In this document: piece by piece, positions 23,757 through 37,868 of the stretch
How positions within the stretch are numbered: position 1 is the stretch's first letter
Layout: every line of letters begins with the position of its first letter
NCBI GenBank assembly: GCA_019802505.1
Contig: JAFMOC010000026.1
Coordinates: forward strand, 2,109,501 to 2,173,500
Origin: Corydoras sp. C115
Lineage: Eukaryota; Chordata; Actinopteri; Siluriformes; Callichthyidae
Direction of reading: 5' to 3'
DNA length: 64,000 nucleotides
Notes under the pieces: model-generated
Database searches by the model: none
What the model saw: only the letters and a program-made list of their open reading frames with translations
Told to the model about the DNA's origin: nothing
Translations under genes and position numbers: made by a program

Positions 23757-25180
23757 ACATAATAAACATGGGAGAATTTTTTTTAATTAATATGAAAACT
23801 GGTTGCTCTGTATAATCAATGTGTAAAAGTGCTGAAGTCAGTTCCCTATAAGTATACAATGTGTATTGTGCAGAGCTTAAATGTTTGTTGTACATATAGT
23901 CTGAAAGTAGATGCTCCTTTTAGAAATGTACATGTCTCTAGAACTGGATGTACCTGCAACATGAGTTCTTTCTACACTCTTTGAGTTCTCTGCTCACAAC
24001 TTGGATGTAACCTTGTGGGGATAAAGAGTAAAGCTCCTGATGTATTGGATGTGGCAGGGAATTAACAGGGCACAAAGGGCAAAGGCCTAGTGTTGTTCTT
24101 CTCAACATGCTCCATTACCAAATGATGGCCTAAATAGTGTCCTTTCTAGTTAGAAGTTTTAAAATAGCCAGGCTGTTACAAAGTCCTTTTAAGAGCAGGA
24201 AATAGCAGTACTGCTAATTAGTCCTGCAGGGATCTGTGATCGAGACATTCTTAAATAATCGCATTAGCTTCTCCTTTCTTCAGAGGTTGCTGTCAGGTGC
24301 AACCGTTATCCTTTCAAACTTTTGCCTGCTGGTAATCAGTGCGCACCTGTTTCAAATGTTTGATAACCAGTTACTTTATAACAAGCCATAGTACTGGACA
24401 AATCCATTTTTCATATTTAGTCAAGGAAATGAATTTATAATTAATGCTTTGTTACTGTGTAGAAATTACCATTTGAAAATGCTCTTTGTATATTTGTGAA
24501 TAGTTTTCTAATATCCTCATTTATATACTTTTTTTACCTTTAGCCAGTTTCATCCTGCTTCATAATTTTCACTTTGTTTGGGCTAATGTCTACATGATGT
24601 CAAAATGATGTAATCTCACAAAAAAATATAAAATGATTAAAAATATATATTTAAAAATAATGTTTTTTATAATTTATAAATGTTATATATATATATGATT
24701 AATCATGAAAGGTTTCACAATTTGCAGTTTAACTTGTTACAGGTTAGCACATTAAATAAAAAAAGCAAAATCTACCGAAGGCTTAATCTTTATAAGCAAG
24801 AATGAGTTGTGGTTAACGTAGTAAAATAACTTTTAATTAGTTCATAGTCAATGTTTCTCAGTACAAGATTGCAAAGTTTTAAGGTCAGTTTATAATATAA
24901 AAAAGATTAACAATACAATTATTTTTTATTTTCTTTGTTAAAAGTTTAAAAGTAAATTAACAAATTACAAAATTTAGTTTTAAAGCCATTTTACCTTTAA
25001 TTTGAGACATTTCAGACTCTGTTGTTTAAAGGTAAAGTTTTCGCATAATGTTGCTTAAAATAAGTAATTATTATAATTTGTTGTTTTAAATACCACAAAG
25101 ATGTAGGTCCTTGTTATTAATACATCAAGCATTTTTTGGGATTCTTACCTGAAATATTAACAAGTGTTATCTTGTTTTAG
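23217..25180. other. kcnb2 first intron remainder
   Basis: About 2 kb upstream of the first coding exon. It contains a (TA)n tract (23668-23754) and a more complex stretch near 23930-24330 that may include conserved regulatory sequence, though none can be named. Ends with the acceptor TTATCTTGTTTTAG at 25167-25180. Confidence 0.5.
23668..23754. repeat. (TA)n microsatellite
   Basis: Uninterrupted TA tract of about 85 bp. Confidence 0.95.
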
Positions 25181-25188
25181 TGGCCAAT

Positions 25189-25764
25189 ATGGCTGAGAGA
25201 ACAACCTTCGGGACCCAGAAAATCTCACGGCCCCAAGGCTCCCTTCCACCAGAGCCTATTGACATCATTCGCATCAAAGCACGGTCCAGACGAGTCCGAA
25301 TCAATGTTGGTGGTCTGGTGCATGAAGTCCTTTGGCGGACCTTGGACCGTCTACCTCGCACACGACTCGGGAAGCTGAGAGACTGCAACACCCATGACAC
25401 CTTAATGGAAATCTGTGATGACTACAGTCTAAATGAAAATGAGTACTTCTTTGACAGACACCCAGGTGCCTTCTCCTCCATCTTAAATTTTTACCGGACA
25501 GGCAAACTGCACATGATGGAGGAGATGTGTGCGCTGTCATTCGGTCAGGAGCTCGACTACTGGGGTATTGATGAGATTTACCTGGAGTCGTGCTGTCAGG
25601 CGCGGTACCACCAAAAGAAGGAGCAGATGAATGAAGAACTAAGGCGTGAGGCCGAGACGCTTAGAGAAAAAGAAGGAGATGAACTGGATACAGGGTGTTG
25701 CCCTGATAAGAGGAAGAAACTATGGGACCTTCTTGAGAAGCCTAGCTCTTCTGTAGCTGCCAAG
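25189..25764 (+). CDS. kcnb2: kcnb2 first coding exon (T1 domain)
   Basis: Kv2.2 is a delayed-rectifier potassium channel subunit. This exon encodes residues 1-192. An ATG at 25189 gives MAERTTFGTQ, aligned with human MAEKAPPGLN; the acceptor AG at 25179-25180 lies eight bases before it. The T1 tetramerisation domain starts RVRINVGGLVHEVLWRTL and includes FDRHPGAFSSILNFYRTGKL and ALSFGQELDYWGIDEIYLE, followed by the linker CCPDKRKKLWDLLEKPSSSV. It ends AAK before the donor AAG|GTAGGA, exactly at the known Kv2 intron position before S1, phase 0. An apparent upstream extension (codons before this ATG) is intron sequence. Confidence 0.97.
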
Positions 25765-27030
25765 GTAGGAAAAATATTAAGTTGATCACACAGTTTCAAT
25801 AATCAAATTCCTGATCAGACCCTTCCTAAACAAACTTTATAGCACTTTAAACAAACTTGAAGACATTAGATTTTACACAAAGAAGCCACTAGCAAGTAAA
25901 GTAAATACTAGTTTGAAAGTTGAGTTCTTTTTCAGTATAAACAGCATTCATGAAACCAAACCAAAGTAAATATATCTATTAACAGAAATTATATGTTTAA
26001 TATGAGGACACTTCTGCACTGTATTCCTCCTTGTGACCGTTAAAGTGAACTCTTCAGTATGCGTCAACATTGTGTCCGTGCCAATTTTTTATAATATACA
26101 AAACAATTTATTGTTTAAAAGCTAAATATTTTGTATCTTAGTAATTTATTGCCAAAAGCTAAATATGCATTGACTCTTATTCGAGTGTATTTTGTGATTA
26201 GCACTTGAATTTTCTTTCTATTACTTAATAAATGTACTTATTGAAAACATTTTATATTACGAGCACATGACATTTTCACAACAACACTGCAGTTGTGGCC
26301 AAAGGTCTTGGGTTAGGCATCTCATTTTCAGTCAAAATTAATTTGTTAATTAAACAAAATGCAGAGAGATTTAGTGTTTTCAGCTTTGTAAAAGCAGTTT
26401 GAGAAAGCCAAATGGAATAAGAGAAAGTCAATGGTTTGCAGAAAGTTCTCAAGATAGTATTGAGACCTGACGTCTGGATGGTTGCACATTTTGTCCAAGA
26501 ACAGAGAAGGTTAAGGGGGAAACCTCATATTAATGGCCATCGTTTTGAAATGTGATGTCCAACATGCTCAGAAGGACTATAGGTTTGGCCATAAAGTGTC
26601 TCATATGTCATGAAGCTGAACACAAAGACTTGCAGTTTTACCCAGAATTTCACCAGTAATTTACAAGGATGAGATTAGATGTCAAAGTGTGGCAGATTGC
26701 CAATTCAAGTACAAATCTACTGATAAAGTACCAGTTAAAGTTTATGTCTTTATAAATAGGAGCTATAGGCAACTATTTGCAATATATTTTTCAAGCATTG
26801 CTCACCCTTTTTGAATGAATTTTAGTTTTTTACTTTGTAATCAGCACAATAGTTTATGGTTTGAGTATCTCAAATACAGATTAAACTTTTATGAAATATG
26901 GACGAGTAATTACCACGATGACAGATCACAAAAACGACATTTATGTGGGCCATTAATTACCACTATATAAGATATAAAAGACTATTAAACTATTTTACAA
27001 TAAAAAGGGAGTTTTCTTTTATCAGTGCGC
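25765..27030. other. kcnb2 intron, proximal part
   Basis: About 1.2 kb of AT-rich intron. Around 26505-26600 (ATTAATGGCCATCGTTTTGAAATG) it resembles the 3' part of an old Tc1-like element. Nothing else is recognised. Confidence 0.4.
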
Positions 27031-27147
27031 CAAGTCATTAGTGGAAACACATAAAACATTGCTCTGAGACACAGTTGTCAGTTGTTGTGTTCAATTCAGT
27101 GATATATTTTCACTCTAAAAGTGCATTTTATATATATATATATATAT

Positions 27148-27608
<461 letters not shown>

Positions 27609-27822
27609 TGACAACTGTGTCTCGGAGCACTGTTTTATGTGTTTCCACTAATGACATCTGTATGAAGTGGATATTTACTGTAGCCTTTCAAGTGAAATTA
27701 TAAACATATATCCATAATATGATTTTTTTTTTTACCCTTTCTAAATAGGGGAATAAAGAATCTGAATCATGTATGTAACTGCTAGCACCCTTTTAGGGGA
27801 GACTTATTGATTCCTGGGATTG

Positions 27823-27831
27823 TTTGTGTGT

Positions 27832-27874
<43 letters not shown>

Positions 27875-27920
27875 TGTTTGTGTATGTATATGTATGTGTT
27901 TGTGTTTGTGTCTGTGTGTG
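27823..27920. repeat. (GT)n microsatellite, imperfect
   Basis: GT tract of about 48 bp followed by TTTGTG and GTATGTATATG variants. Confidence 0.9.
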
Positions 27921-29070
27921 GATGTGTAGGTTGCTGGGCATTGGCAACTTAGATTAAACCTTATGTTGGGGAACAAATACTAATACTGTTAAGTCAGTAA
28001 TATTTTAGACTATGTATTTATTCCTGTGAGTGATCTGTCTATATTATCACTTTAGAGGTCATGCACCCATGACAGCTAGTGTGAATTTCAGTTCTTGAAG
28101 CATGAAAAGTGAATGTAACTCTGTTGCTTGGTGGCATGATAATAAAATTAGCTTTTAGAGTGAAAATATATCAACGAATTAACTTTACAACAAATGTGTC
28201 TCAGAACAATGTTTTAATGTTTTATGTGTTTCCACTAATGACAACTGTACAAGGTGGACTTTTAATGTAGCCTTAAAAGTGAAATTTGTAGCATGTTATA
28301 GCAATTTAAATCACACTGTAGCTTGACTAGAAAAGAAAAAGCTGGTGATTACTAAAAGGGAAAAGACATAGTTCCCAGTAAGCCAAATCTCAGTCAAATG
28401 CATTATCAAAATACTAATTCAAGCTGCTTAAATGTGACACATGCACAAGATGCATTAACACAGCTCAGAAAAGGCATGATGTTTGAAATTTGTTATTATC
28501 TGACCACACCAGTGTAAAGCTAAAACCAAATTTTAAAAAGAATGCAGCTAATGTTTTAAATTATCAAAATAAGTCAAGCACTGCCTGTAATTATATTGAA
28601 ATATTGCTATTTAATTAAATTCCAAAAAAATGCTGATGTTTTTTTCTTTTGTCTGTGGTGTAAAAGTTGTTGATAAAGTTGACAGAGATGGGAACAGCAT
28701 CTGGATTAAACAACGATCATGTAAACATGCCTGACTGTTACATCATGCACACATTTCCTTTGCTTATTGTTTGCTAAATATTTGGATGGAAGCGGATCTC
28801 ATACCTACCCATCTGTGTGGCAGATTTCGGGCAAATTTAACATTTTCGCTTTTTAGTCTATTCTGTACATGGCAAAGCGATTTTTGCATAAACTGCCAAA
28901 TGCACAATGAGGAGATGACATCATTGATGATCATTGACTAAAGCAGACTGGACAGACATTTTTATACCATAATGTTTCAAATGTTGGCTCTTTCATCACA
29001 CTTTGTCACTTTTTCAGTCATGCTAGAGAATTAGAAAATATTTTCAAACTGAAGCCATACAGATTAATAT

Positions 29071-29433
29071 TCATTCATTCATTCATTCATTCATTCATTA
29101 TCTCCCGCTTTATCCTCTATTAGGGTCGCGGTGGGGTTCCCCATGCCCATCAAGGTGAGAACGTTTCGGGCGCTGGGCAGATAGACCCAGGACAGGGCAC
29201 CAATCCATCGCTGGGCACACACTCACTCACACAGACACACTCTATATGGGGCAATTTTTGAGAATCCAATTGACTTGATCCATGTTTTTGTATTGTGGGA
29301 GGAAACCGGAGAACCCGGAGGAAACCCACGCAGACACGGGGAAAACATGGAAACTCCACCCAGATGGGGATTCGAACCGGGAATCCCTAGTGCTGAGAGG
29401 CGAACGTGCTAACCACTAAGCCACGTGCCGCCC
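29071..29433 (-). repeat. tRNA-derived SINE, full length
   Basis: Minus-strand copy with an exact 12-bp target-site duplication ACAGATTAATAT at 29059-29070 and 29434-29445. Head is GGGCGGCACGTGGC with one base lost. Confidence 0.95.
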
Positions 29434-29550
29434 ACAGATTAATATAGTGTATATATAACATATAGTTTTGAATTTAGATTTAATATGTATGTGATTGTAC
29501 AACCAGTTTTCAAACTGAGCAGAAGTTACATACAGCGAGGTATTTAGTAT

Positions 29551-29901
29551 TCATTCATTCATTCATTATCTCCCGCTTTATCCTCTATTAGGGTCGCGGT
29601 GGGGTTCCCCATGCCCATCCAGGGGAGAACGTCTCGGGCGCTGGGCAGATACACCCAGGACAGGGCGCCAATCCATCGCTGGGCACACACTCACTCACAC
29701 AGACACACTCTATATGGGGCAATTTAGAGAACTCAATTAACTTGATCCATGTTTTTGGACTGTGGGAGGAAACTGGAGAACCCGGAGGAAACCCACGCGG
29801 ACACGGGGAGAACATGGAAACTCCACCCAGATGGGGACTCGAACCGGGAATCCCTAGCGCTGAGAGGCGAACGTGCTAACCACTAAGCCACCGTGCCGCC
29901 T
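29551..29901 (-). repeat. tRNA-derived SINE, full length
   Basis: Nearly consensus minus-strand copy only 105 bp from the previous one. Flanked by GGTATTTAGTAT (29539-29550) and GGCATTTAGTAT (29902-29913), a duplication with one mismatch. Confidence 0.93.
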
Positions 29902-29913
29902 GGCATTTAGTAT

Positions 29914-31297
29914 AACTTCCTAAATAGATTCAGAACTCATGCATTCCAAACTCCTTGCCATTTAATGCCACTGATCAAGCTTCCTTGTTGTTTTATGTAG
30001 TGTTTTATATTTCTTATCAAATAGAAAACTTTTGTTTTACTACATTAGATGATGAAACCTTGTAAATAATCCATTTCACATCCACTTATTCCTCACATTA
30101 AGAAAATGAACAAATAATTTAAAACTTTTTCTGACACACAATGGAATATCTTGGTTTGTGTGTCGATTAATTTATTTTAATAAATCAAAGCAAGATTATC
30201 AAGCTGCATGTGTATGTGTGGGCGTTGGCTTTTTACACACATACACACCACTCTAATGTGAGAAGAGTAGATACTTAGTGAACGGATGCATTTTTACAGT
30301 GGTTTCTGAAGCCTCTCTCATATTCAGCTTGGTCCCAGAGGATGCACTGCCTACTTCCTGGAACAAGTTCATGCAATACACTCAGATGGACCATTAGCAT
30401 TCTGCTTTCATGTACATTAAACTCTTTTTCATTCTAGTTGTTATAAGAGGTAGAGCGCCAGGGAGACCAACTAATGATGAAGTGGAATTACAATCAGAAT
30501 GGGCTTTGTCTTCAAAAAGTTTTTTTATACCTCAAAAAAGACATCTGTGTCAGCACATGGACACATTTATTAAAGGTATGCACATCCATATAGAAGAAGC
30601 AAGCATGATGGCAGGTTTGTTATTCATCCACACTGACAGGTTTATCCCTGAATTATTGGCAGGATGGGAAATAGAGGGTGGAGCAGCAGCTCAACAGAGG
30701 ATGAAGGTTGTGTTGCTGTCACTATAATTTGTTGGCAGTCAATAAATATGTGTGAGTCAGCACCACAACTTAGCATCTACTTATTGTCCAGGTTCTCAGT
30801 ACTGACAGGCTAGAATGAGTAGAGGCTCACATTCAATCAAACATGTTTACTGCACTTTTATGCCAATGTTAAGTTGCAGAGATCCACTACAAAACAAAGG
30901 AAAAACTAAATAAAGAATAAGTATGTGAACCTTTTAGACCATAAGTTAGAAAAAGTTAGAACTGCAAGTTTTGCTATCTATTTAGGATTTTACCGTTGAA
31001 GCAGCATCAGTGGCAGAATCAGTGGCATCATTTCCCAACAGGAGCGGTTACAAAATAAACAGCCTTGGGGCAATTTAGTATCTAGCTATTTTAGTATATG
31101 CCTATCAGCATGCCTATGAAATGTGGGAGGAAACCCGAGTACCCAGAGTTAATCCACACAGCCACAGGGAGGAAAACTGAAGGACCTTTTGTTGCACTAA
31201 TGGGAATTCAACTCCTTTTCGCTACCCTCAGGATGGCTAGTATTTAATACATCAAGAGTGTTATTACTCAATTAGCTATTTAATATAACTTCTTGAA
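29914..31297. other. kcnb2 intron between SINEs
   Basis: Contains a 105-codon plus-strand open frame (30410-30727) that I do not recognise and which lacks known motifs, and near 31066-31180 a very diverged minus-strand fragment related to the SINE body (GTGGGAGGAAACCCGAGTAC). Confidence 0.45.
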
Positions 31298-31310
31298 AAC
31301 TTAATGATTA

Positions 31311-31642
31311 GGCGGCTTAGTGGTTAGCACGTTCGCCTCTCAGCACTAGGGATTCCCGGTTCGAATCCCCATCTGGGTGGAGTTTCCATGTTCTACTAGT
31401 GTCCGCGTGGGTTTCCTCCGGGTTCTCCGGTTTCCTTCCACAGTCCAAAAACATGGATCAAGTCAATTGAATTCTCCAAATTGCCCCATATAGAGTGTGT
31501 CCGTGTGTGTGTGCCCAGCAATGGATTGGCGTCCTGTCCTGGGTGTATCTGCCCAGCGCCCGAAATGTTCTCCCCTGAATGGGCATGGAGAACCCCCCCC
31601 GCGACCCTAATATAGGATAAAGCGGAAGATAATGAATGAATG
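31311..31642 (+). repeat. tRNA-derived SINE, missing a few head bases
   Basis: Starts GGCGGCTTAGTGG, lacking about nine bases of the head just before the A box. Flanked by an exact 13-bp duplication AACTTAATGATTA at 31298-31310 and 31643-31655. Confidence 0.93.
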
Positions 31643-31655
31643 AACTTAATGATTA

Positions 31656-32383
31656 ATAATTTTCTAAATTTCATATTACTTTAAGGATAAATAATGTTTG
31701 CTTTAAATTGAGAATTTACATCTGTAATGTAAATTCAAGCTTCGGTGTACTGGTTGAAAGAAAGAAATTTTACAAATTTTAAACACTGTTTACAATCATT
31801 TCATGATCCTATCTATGTGCACTATTTTATGTGCACATTATAGCTGCACTATAGTTTAGTAAAACAATCAAATGTTAGGAGCCAAGAAACATTGTAAGCA
31901 TCTACATTTATTATGCATCCTTAACTGATGAAGCTTTGCACTTACCCTTCATTAAAGGGCTAAAAAAGAAAATATTCATTCCATAGTCTATGATTGGCCT
32001 CTTAATGAGAACAGTTTTGGGGAAAGACATTTCCTGTGCACTAACCAAAAGGCTTTGATAAGAGCATAGAATACACTTTGATATGTAATGATGCATTAGC
32101 TTTTTTTTTATCAGTAACAAACAATGTAAGTAATTGTAAATGTTTTCCAAAAATTTGTTATGTGTAGTTATTTAAAAGTTATTTATTGGTAAATTATTGG
32201 TTGAAAAAGTCTTTTGTTTCTCTGCTGAATTTTAAATGGTCATTTAATGACCCTTATAAATTGCAATCCAATTGAACTGCAATCACATAATATAACACTA
32301 TAATATTGGCATCATATCAGTTAGTCTTTAATATAAGTCATAGATTAGACTTTCTGATCCAACATTAATAAAGTTTTCATTTT
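31656..32383. other. kcnb2 intron, nothing recognised
   Basis: AT-rich sequence between two SINEs without motifs, repeats or convincing open frames. Confidence 0.5.
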
Positions 32384-32567
32384 GAATTCTCAAAATTGCC
32401 CCATATAGAGTGTGTTTGTGTGAGTGAGTGTGTGCCCAGCGATGGATTGGCGCCCTGTCCTGGGTCTATCTGCCCAGCGCCCGAGACATTCTCCCCTGGA
32501 TGGGCATGGGGAACCCCACCGCGACCCTAATAGAGGATAAAGCGGGAGATAATGAATGAATGAATGT
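32384..32567 (+). repeat. tRNA-derived SINE, 5' truncated
   Basis: Starts in the body (GAATTCTCAAAATTGCCCC) and continues close to consensus to the (GAAT)n tail. No exact target-site duplication was found. Confidence 0.88.
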
Positions 32568-33569
32568 TTATTTCATTCTGTTTATTATTCATTATTCATC
32601 ACATGTGTGAGTAACTCTGCAGAATGTTGTGCATTTTCACTGAAAACATACTCCTGTACCAACACAATAATACAGTACCTTAGACAAAAACACCCCGTAG
32701 TTTTATGGTTGATGTGATCAATAATTTAATTAATTAAAGAGCCTGACAGAAGCACAGTGCATTCACATCTCGTTACTTGGTTGAATTGCTCACAAAGTAT
32801 TTATCACATCTTAGTGCACATTAATTAAGTGATATTACTCATCTGTTCCTATGATGCTATGTGCTGCCATCTACACAAAATTAATGGTGAGGTAAATAAT
32901 TTTTAAATTACATAAAATCTATCATAATTACAGTGTCTATGTGTTCATCATCCATTACCCTTATTTGAATTTCTCATTAAGAATGCATAATTATCAAACA
33001 AAAAAAGGAACCAAGATTTTGTAATTATCCTAGTCTTATGTTTGATGACCAAAGTAATCTTAAAATAAAGACAGACCAAATTTCTGCAAAGTAGTATTTA
33101 GTTAGTATTAGTACCTACTAATTATTCTACCCATTTTTACACCCTTGGTTGAATAAGTCATAGTGTCCCTATCATTTTGCAACATGCAACAAATATAAAA
33201 TACCCATTAGAAGAAGGGTACTCTTTACATCATTGTATTTGGTAATTCAGTTTTAAATTTAAAAATAAGAATACCCCATTATTAAAATTTTCTATGTTTG
33301 TGAATAAAATCTCCCCAACCCAACTATGAATAACTTTTATAAAATTTTTATATCAAATAATAAGGTTTCGATAATCAACAATATTATAAAAAACATGAAA
33401 AAATAATGCAACATGTATGTCTAGTCCTTGTACCATGACAACACATCAACTGTACTAACACTTTAGTGAACACCTTTTTGGTAAATAATGAGGGTTTAGA
33501 TTTGTTTAGGTTAGATTTGTTCGACGGTCTAATCATTTTGAATTTATAAAAAATTGACAAGTAGTTAGA
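32568..33569. other. kcnb2 intron, nothing recognised
   Basis: About 1 kb of AT-rich intron without recognised features. Confidence 0.5.
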
Positions 33570-33593
33570 TTAGCCAGAGTGGAAAAAGATCTT

Positions 33594-33895
33594 GTGGTTA
33601 AGGAATGGAATTTCTCTAGTTTGCAGACTGCGGTGGTTTGAAAACGTCACTGTCTCCTGCATTAGTAAGTGGTAATGGAAACTGTGTGATAGAAAAAGCT
33701 GGAGCTGACGATGAAGGCAGGCTGAGATGATCTTGATCCATGCAGTACCCAGGGAAAGCATCATGCTTAATCTTCTTTGGTTCCAAGCATGTTCCCATAA
33801 ATAGAAGGGCCTCGCCTCGACTGCTTCATGGCCATGGTATGCCACCTGTTCACGTGGAATCTTTATTAGCAGAGGTGATTTAACATCCTTTAGAA
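33594..33895 (-). pseudogene. unrecognised coding-like fragment with frameshifts
   Basis: On the minus strand, from about 33895, one frame reads DVKSPLLIKIPREQVAYHGHE; another, from near 33798, reads KKIKHDAFPGYCMDQDHLSL and continues PSSSAPAFSITQFPLPLTN to ...VFKPPQSAN and a TAG stop at 33616-33618. A third frame, GPSIYGNMLGTKED, would bridge the two. The codon-like composition, higher GC and smooth continuation across frames suggest a decayed coding segment or a terminal exon with indels. A pyrimidine-rich tract ending in AAAG precedes it. I do not recognise the protein family. Confidence 0.35.
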
Positions 33896-36480
33896 GGAGT
33901 GATTACAAATGACTGCAGGTACCTTAACTATAGATTACTGCTACAACTGGATATCAAATTATTAACACTGTTATGAAAGATGAGCAAAATGTGGTTATTT
34001 AATAATGTCTTTGATCTTAATATTATACTGAAGTCACCCAAAATATTTGTTATAACAAAATCTCAGTATGATTTTTATCAACATTTGGCCAGTCATCAAC
34101 TTCAACTTTAATCTATACATCATTAGTCCTATTTACTGAGACTTACTTATTATATGAATGTTACAGCCATTTTTAATCGACAAATAGATGCAACTTGGGA
34201 AAGACAGCCAAACAGCAGCACTGCATCAGAGAGCAGTGATGTGATGACACCCTAAGTAAGACTCCACTTTACTTCCCTTCCCCCCAGTTGTTTGTCATCA
34301 TCTCACTCATAACAAATATGTGTTAGAAGTACATATTGATTTCCCCTACATACATACTCTCGCACACTCACACACGGTCTTACAGAAATAATTATTGGCC
34401 TTCCTGGCCACATTATTACATTTTTGTTTCATTAAATTTCTAAGTACATTTAAGTTCAATGCGAATCTAAAAAATAGCATATAAAGAAAATTATCTTAAC
34501 ATAACATGCTTCAGTTACAAACATGATAGCAAGCTACTTGTTTCCAGTTTTAAAAAATTATTAAATAAATGTTTGCTACATAGAATAAATTTGTTTAACA
34601 TCAAATCTCAACAAAATATATTTTTTTAGAATAGTCAAAAGTTTGAATAAGACAGTGCAGACACCATCTGCAGGTAATAACCTAAGTAGTTTAACTGGTA
34701 GCAAAATACTTATTTAACCAGTCTAAACTTTGGAGGGTATTTTTTAACCACATATTCAACACCTCAAATTCATTTCATAATTTTATAATGCGTATAAGGT
34801 GTTTGCAAAGGTCCCAGGAATATGTTGTAAAACAAATTTCAGGAGGACATTTAAAGCTGTAAAAAAAGAAAGGACTGAGACCATTCTCTCTGGAAAAGAT
34901 TTAAAAAAAAAAAGATTTTAAATCAATTTATATTTCAGTGTTGGGTTAATGAATCTTTTTTTTACAAATAATTATTAATATTTATTGGTTTTAAAAAGCT
35001 GTTAATAGTTTTTATTATTTATATGTTTTTGATATATTCACTTAACACCTTTCTACATATGCCTCTGTGGCTTGAGGAATAACACTACTGACTGGGTTGA
35101 GGGTTCAAGCTGTCACTGTCGGGCACCTGAGCTTTTCTCTTTACCATAAATCAATTTATGTAAGACACAATAGACAAATGGAAATCTGTTAAATGATGTA
35201 AATGTTATGCCAAATATAACAGGTGTGATCATATCAATTAGCCTATTAACTGCATCAGATCACAATCATTTAGCAAATCAGGTTGTAAATCAAATCAAAT
35301 CTTAAGGTCTAGCCCCTGTGTTTGTGAAAGCTAGGGGTAGAGGTCGTTCACAGATGGCTATGCTTTAATCCCACCAAATTAGCTCATTCTTTAACTCAAT
35401 CAGCTTTCTGGAGATCAGTGGGTTGTTCAAAGAGTTCTGACAGATTAAAGATCTTAATAGAGATGTGAGATGTAAGAAAGGATTTAACCTTGCTCTTTGA
35501 TTCCTCATGTATTGATTAGCTGTAGCTGTAGTCCATTTTAGGCTCTTCCTTCTCCCTTGACATTCTCCTTCCCTTCTTTAGTCTCAGAGGATTTACTGTA
35601 GTGTGTCCTCTCAAAAGGGCACCAAGCGTTAACCCCTGTCATGTGATTGGCCCGAGCTCTTTAAAACAGCTTGCGAGGCATGCAACTACACGCGATGTGT
35701 CTCGTTTTTTATCTACTTAGTAAAACATGTTGAGTCAGAATTCACGTTGAGGTGTTGCTTACAATAATCAATGAACCGCGTGAAATGTTACACCCCTACA
35801 AATGTACCAACAGAAAGTCAGTCAGAAATGCAACATCCTAACAAACCTATCTGACATACAGCACAATATCAGAGTATGATATTTTGAGTTGAGATCCACT
35901 CTGAATCATATTTTCATTACTCACCAATAAGTTTTAATCATGAAAGGTAACAGAATCTGTTTGAATAAAATTTTTTATTAATTAATTTTTTTCATTTTAT
36001 TTAATTTCTTCATTAATTTCATTTGTACATAATTAGATCAACTGTATATGGATAGTACATCTGTAGAACTCAGGTACCTCCACACATGTTCACCAGAGCT
36101 ATTAGTCGCACACTGTTACTATCTACAACTTTGAATTTAATTTGTGTGTGCTACTATAGAGTCCAGCTGTGTTTTATTCTACACCAATCAAGCATATAAT
36201 CAGGTATATGCTATTTTTTTTTTCCTTAAAATTCCAAATAATAAGACACCTGAAAGAACCATGGCCAAATGGTTTCTGACGCTTATTAGCAAGACTGATT
36301 TCACTGAAAATTTTCCCCACCATTTAGATGTGGTATAATCATAACTTAAACTCATAAAATCTAAAGTTGTGTTATGGCATGAACAAATAAGACTACTAAA
36401 AAGCTTAGAAGTTTCTGATGCTCATCATGGTGAAAAAATGTTTGGACTCCACCAATTCACAATCAGACGGTTATACACTC
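33896..36480. other. kcnb2 intron, mostly unrecognised
   Basis: AT-rich. The stretch 35500-35700 is less AT-rich and could hold a conserved non-coding element. A GTTACACCCCTAC motif near 35789 resembles a hAT-type terminus, without a visible partner. Confidence 0.4.
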
Positions 36481-36830
36481 CCCGACATTGTGGACCAACA
36501 AGAAAAGCAGAACACCAACCAAAAAGAAGACCTTTAAGAAACTAAAGTTTTTTTCTGACATTTGTTTACATTATTTTAATGTTAATATGCCCACTATTAG
36601 GAGACACCTAAACAAGTATGTGCATAGGAGTATTGCAAGCTACTTTTTGTTACTTTTATTAAATGGACATGCCAGAAGTTTGTCTGGAGTTTTTTTTTTT
36701 TTTTTTTTTTTTTTAAGAAAAACACTGCATTCCTGCATAAAAAACTCTGAACCTATATTTAAAACATGGTGGTGGGGGTATCATATTGGGGTTTTCTATG
36801 CATTATCTATAAGGATATACATTGTACATT
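36400..36830 (+). pseudogene. degenerate Tc1/mariner transposase fragment
   Basis: Decayed Tc1 signatures appear in order on the plus strand: MPTIRRHLNKY near 36589 (like the Tc1 TIRRxL segment), then, after a poly-T run, an AACACTGCATTCCTGCATAA segment and HGGGGIILG near 36766 (like Tc1 KHGGGSIMLWG). Multiple frameshifts and a poly-T run interrupt it. No flanking inverted repeats were found. Confidence 0.5.
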
Positions 36831-36899
36831 GTGTACATTTGTACATCTTTGACAAGAAAGTCATAGTATCCAAACTCTTTTGTAACCTTTTAGTCTAAG

Positions 36900-37833
36900 G
36901 AGAATCAATAACTCTTCTTCTTAGGACCTCAGAAATCTTGTTCATTTCATGAATTATTTCCAATTCTCCAGACAGAATATCTAACTTTAAGAAATCCCTG
37001 TTTTTGAAATAAAATGGGACACCCACTTACACCTTATTGTCACCAAATGACTCTTAATTTACGATTACATTATCTGCTAATCTAAAGAGTTCACATAAAC
37101 CTGCTACTTAAAGATATCTAGTATTAGATCATTGATCATTGTAGATCAAGTTCTTGGTGCATAATTTCTAATTTTACGACATGTTTAAAAGGCAGATGGA
37201 GGTCAAATTTGTTGATAAATTTTAGAATATTTCTAAAAGTTTTACACATTTCTAAATGCACAAGCCCAATATCAGCATTGAAAAGCATTGAACATGCAGA
37301 AGAGTTCCATGTTCCAACTTTCCACAACTCTCCTTTAAAATAGATTTCAAATAGATTTTTGTAAGGAAGACAGTCACTATCCAAATAGTTATTACACAGG
37401 TGCATAGCCACAAAATAAAAAACTACCAATGCAAAACATAAGAGAACTTTACTAAAATGTTGGGTCTATTCCTAATTTCAAAGCATGATAATCAGCTTTT
37501 AGTTGGGTATAAATTCTTGTAAAAATCTTGTTCATCACAAAACTTGAAGATCTAATAACCATTATCATCCCCTCAAGCCACATTTTCAAGGCGGTGGTTA
37601 AAGTAATTTTTTGTGACCAGAGTGTTGCTGCTGTTTTTATGGGAGAATTGCATTAATAATTGATCTGAATTGCAGTGAAATTCAATGACATTAATCCTGG
37701 AGATCGGTTCAGGGAGAGTAGTGTACGTGACTTGCAATATTTCCTACAGGATGGTTGAACTACACTAAGTGACATGAACAAAATCTTAAATTACTGGCAT
37801 ACTTGTACACTAAAGACTAAATGACAGTAAAAC

Positions 37834-37868
<35 letters not shown>

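Noticed and set aside
30410..30727. Plus-strand open frame of 105 codons as a possible gene
   Set aside because: No recognisable domain, no splice or promoter context; length is within chance for this sequence.
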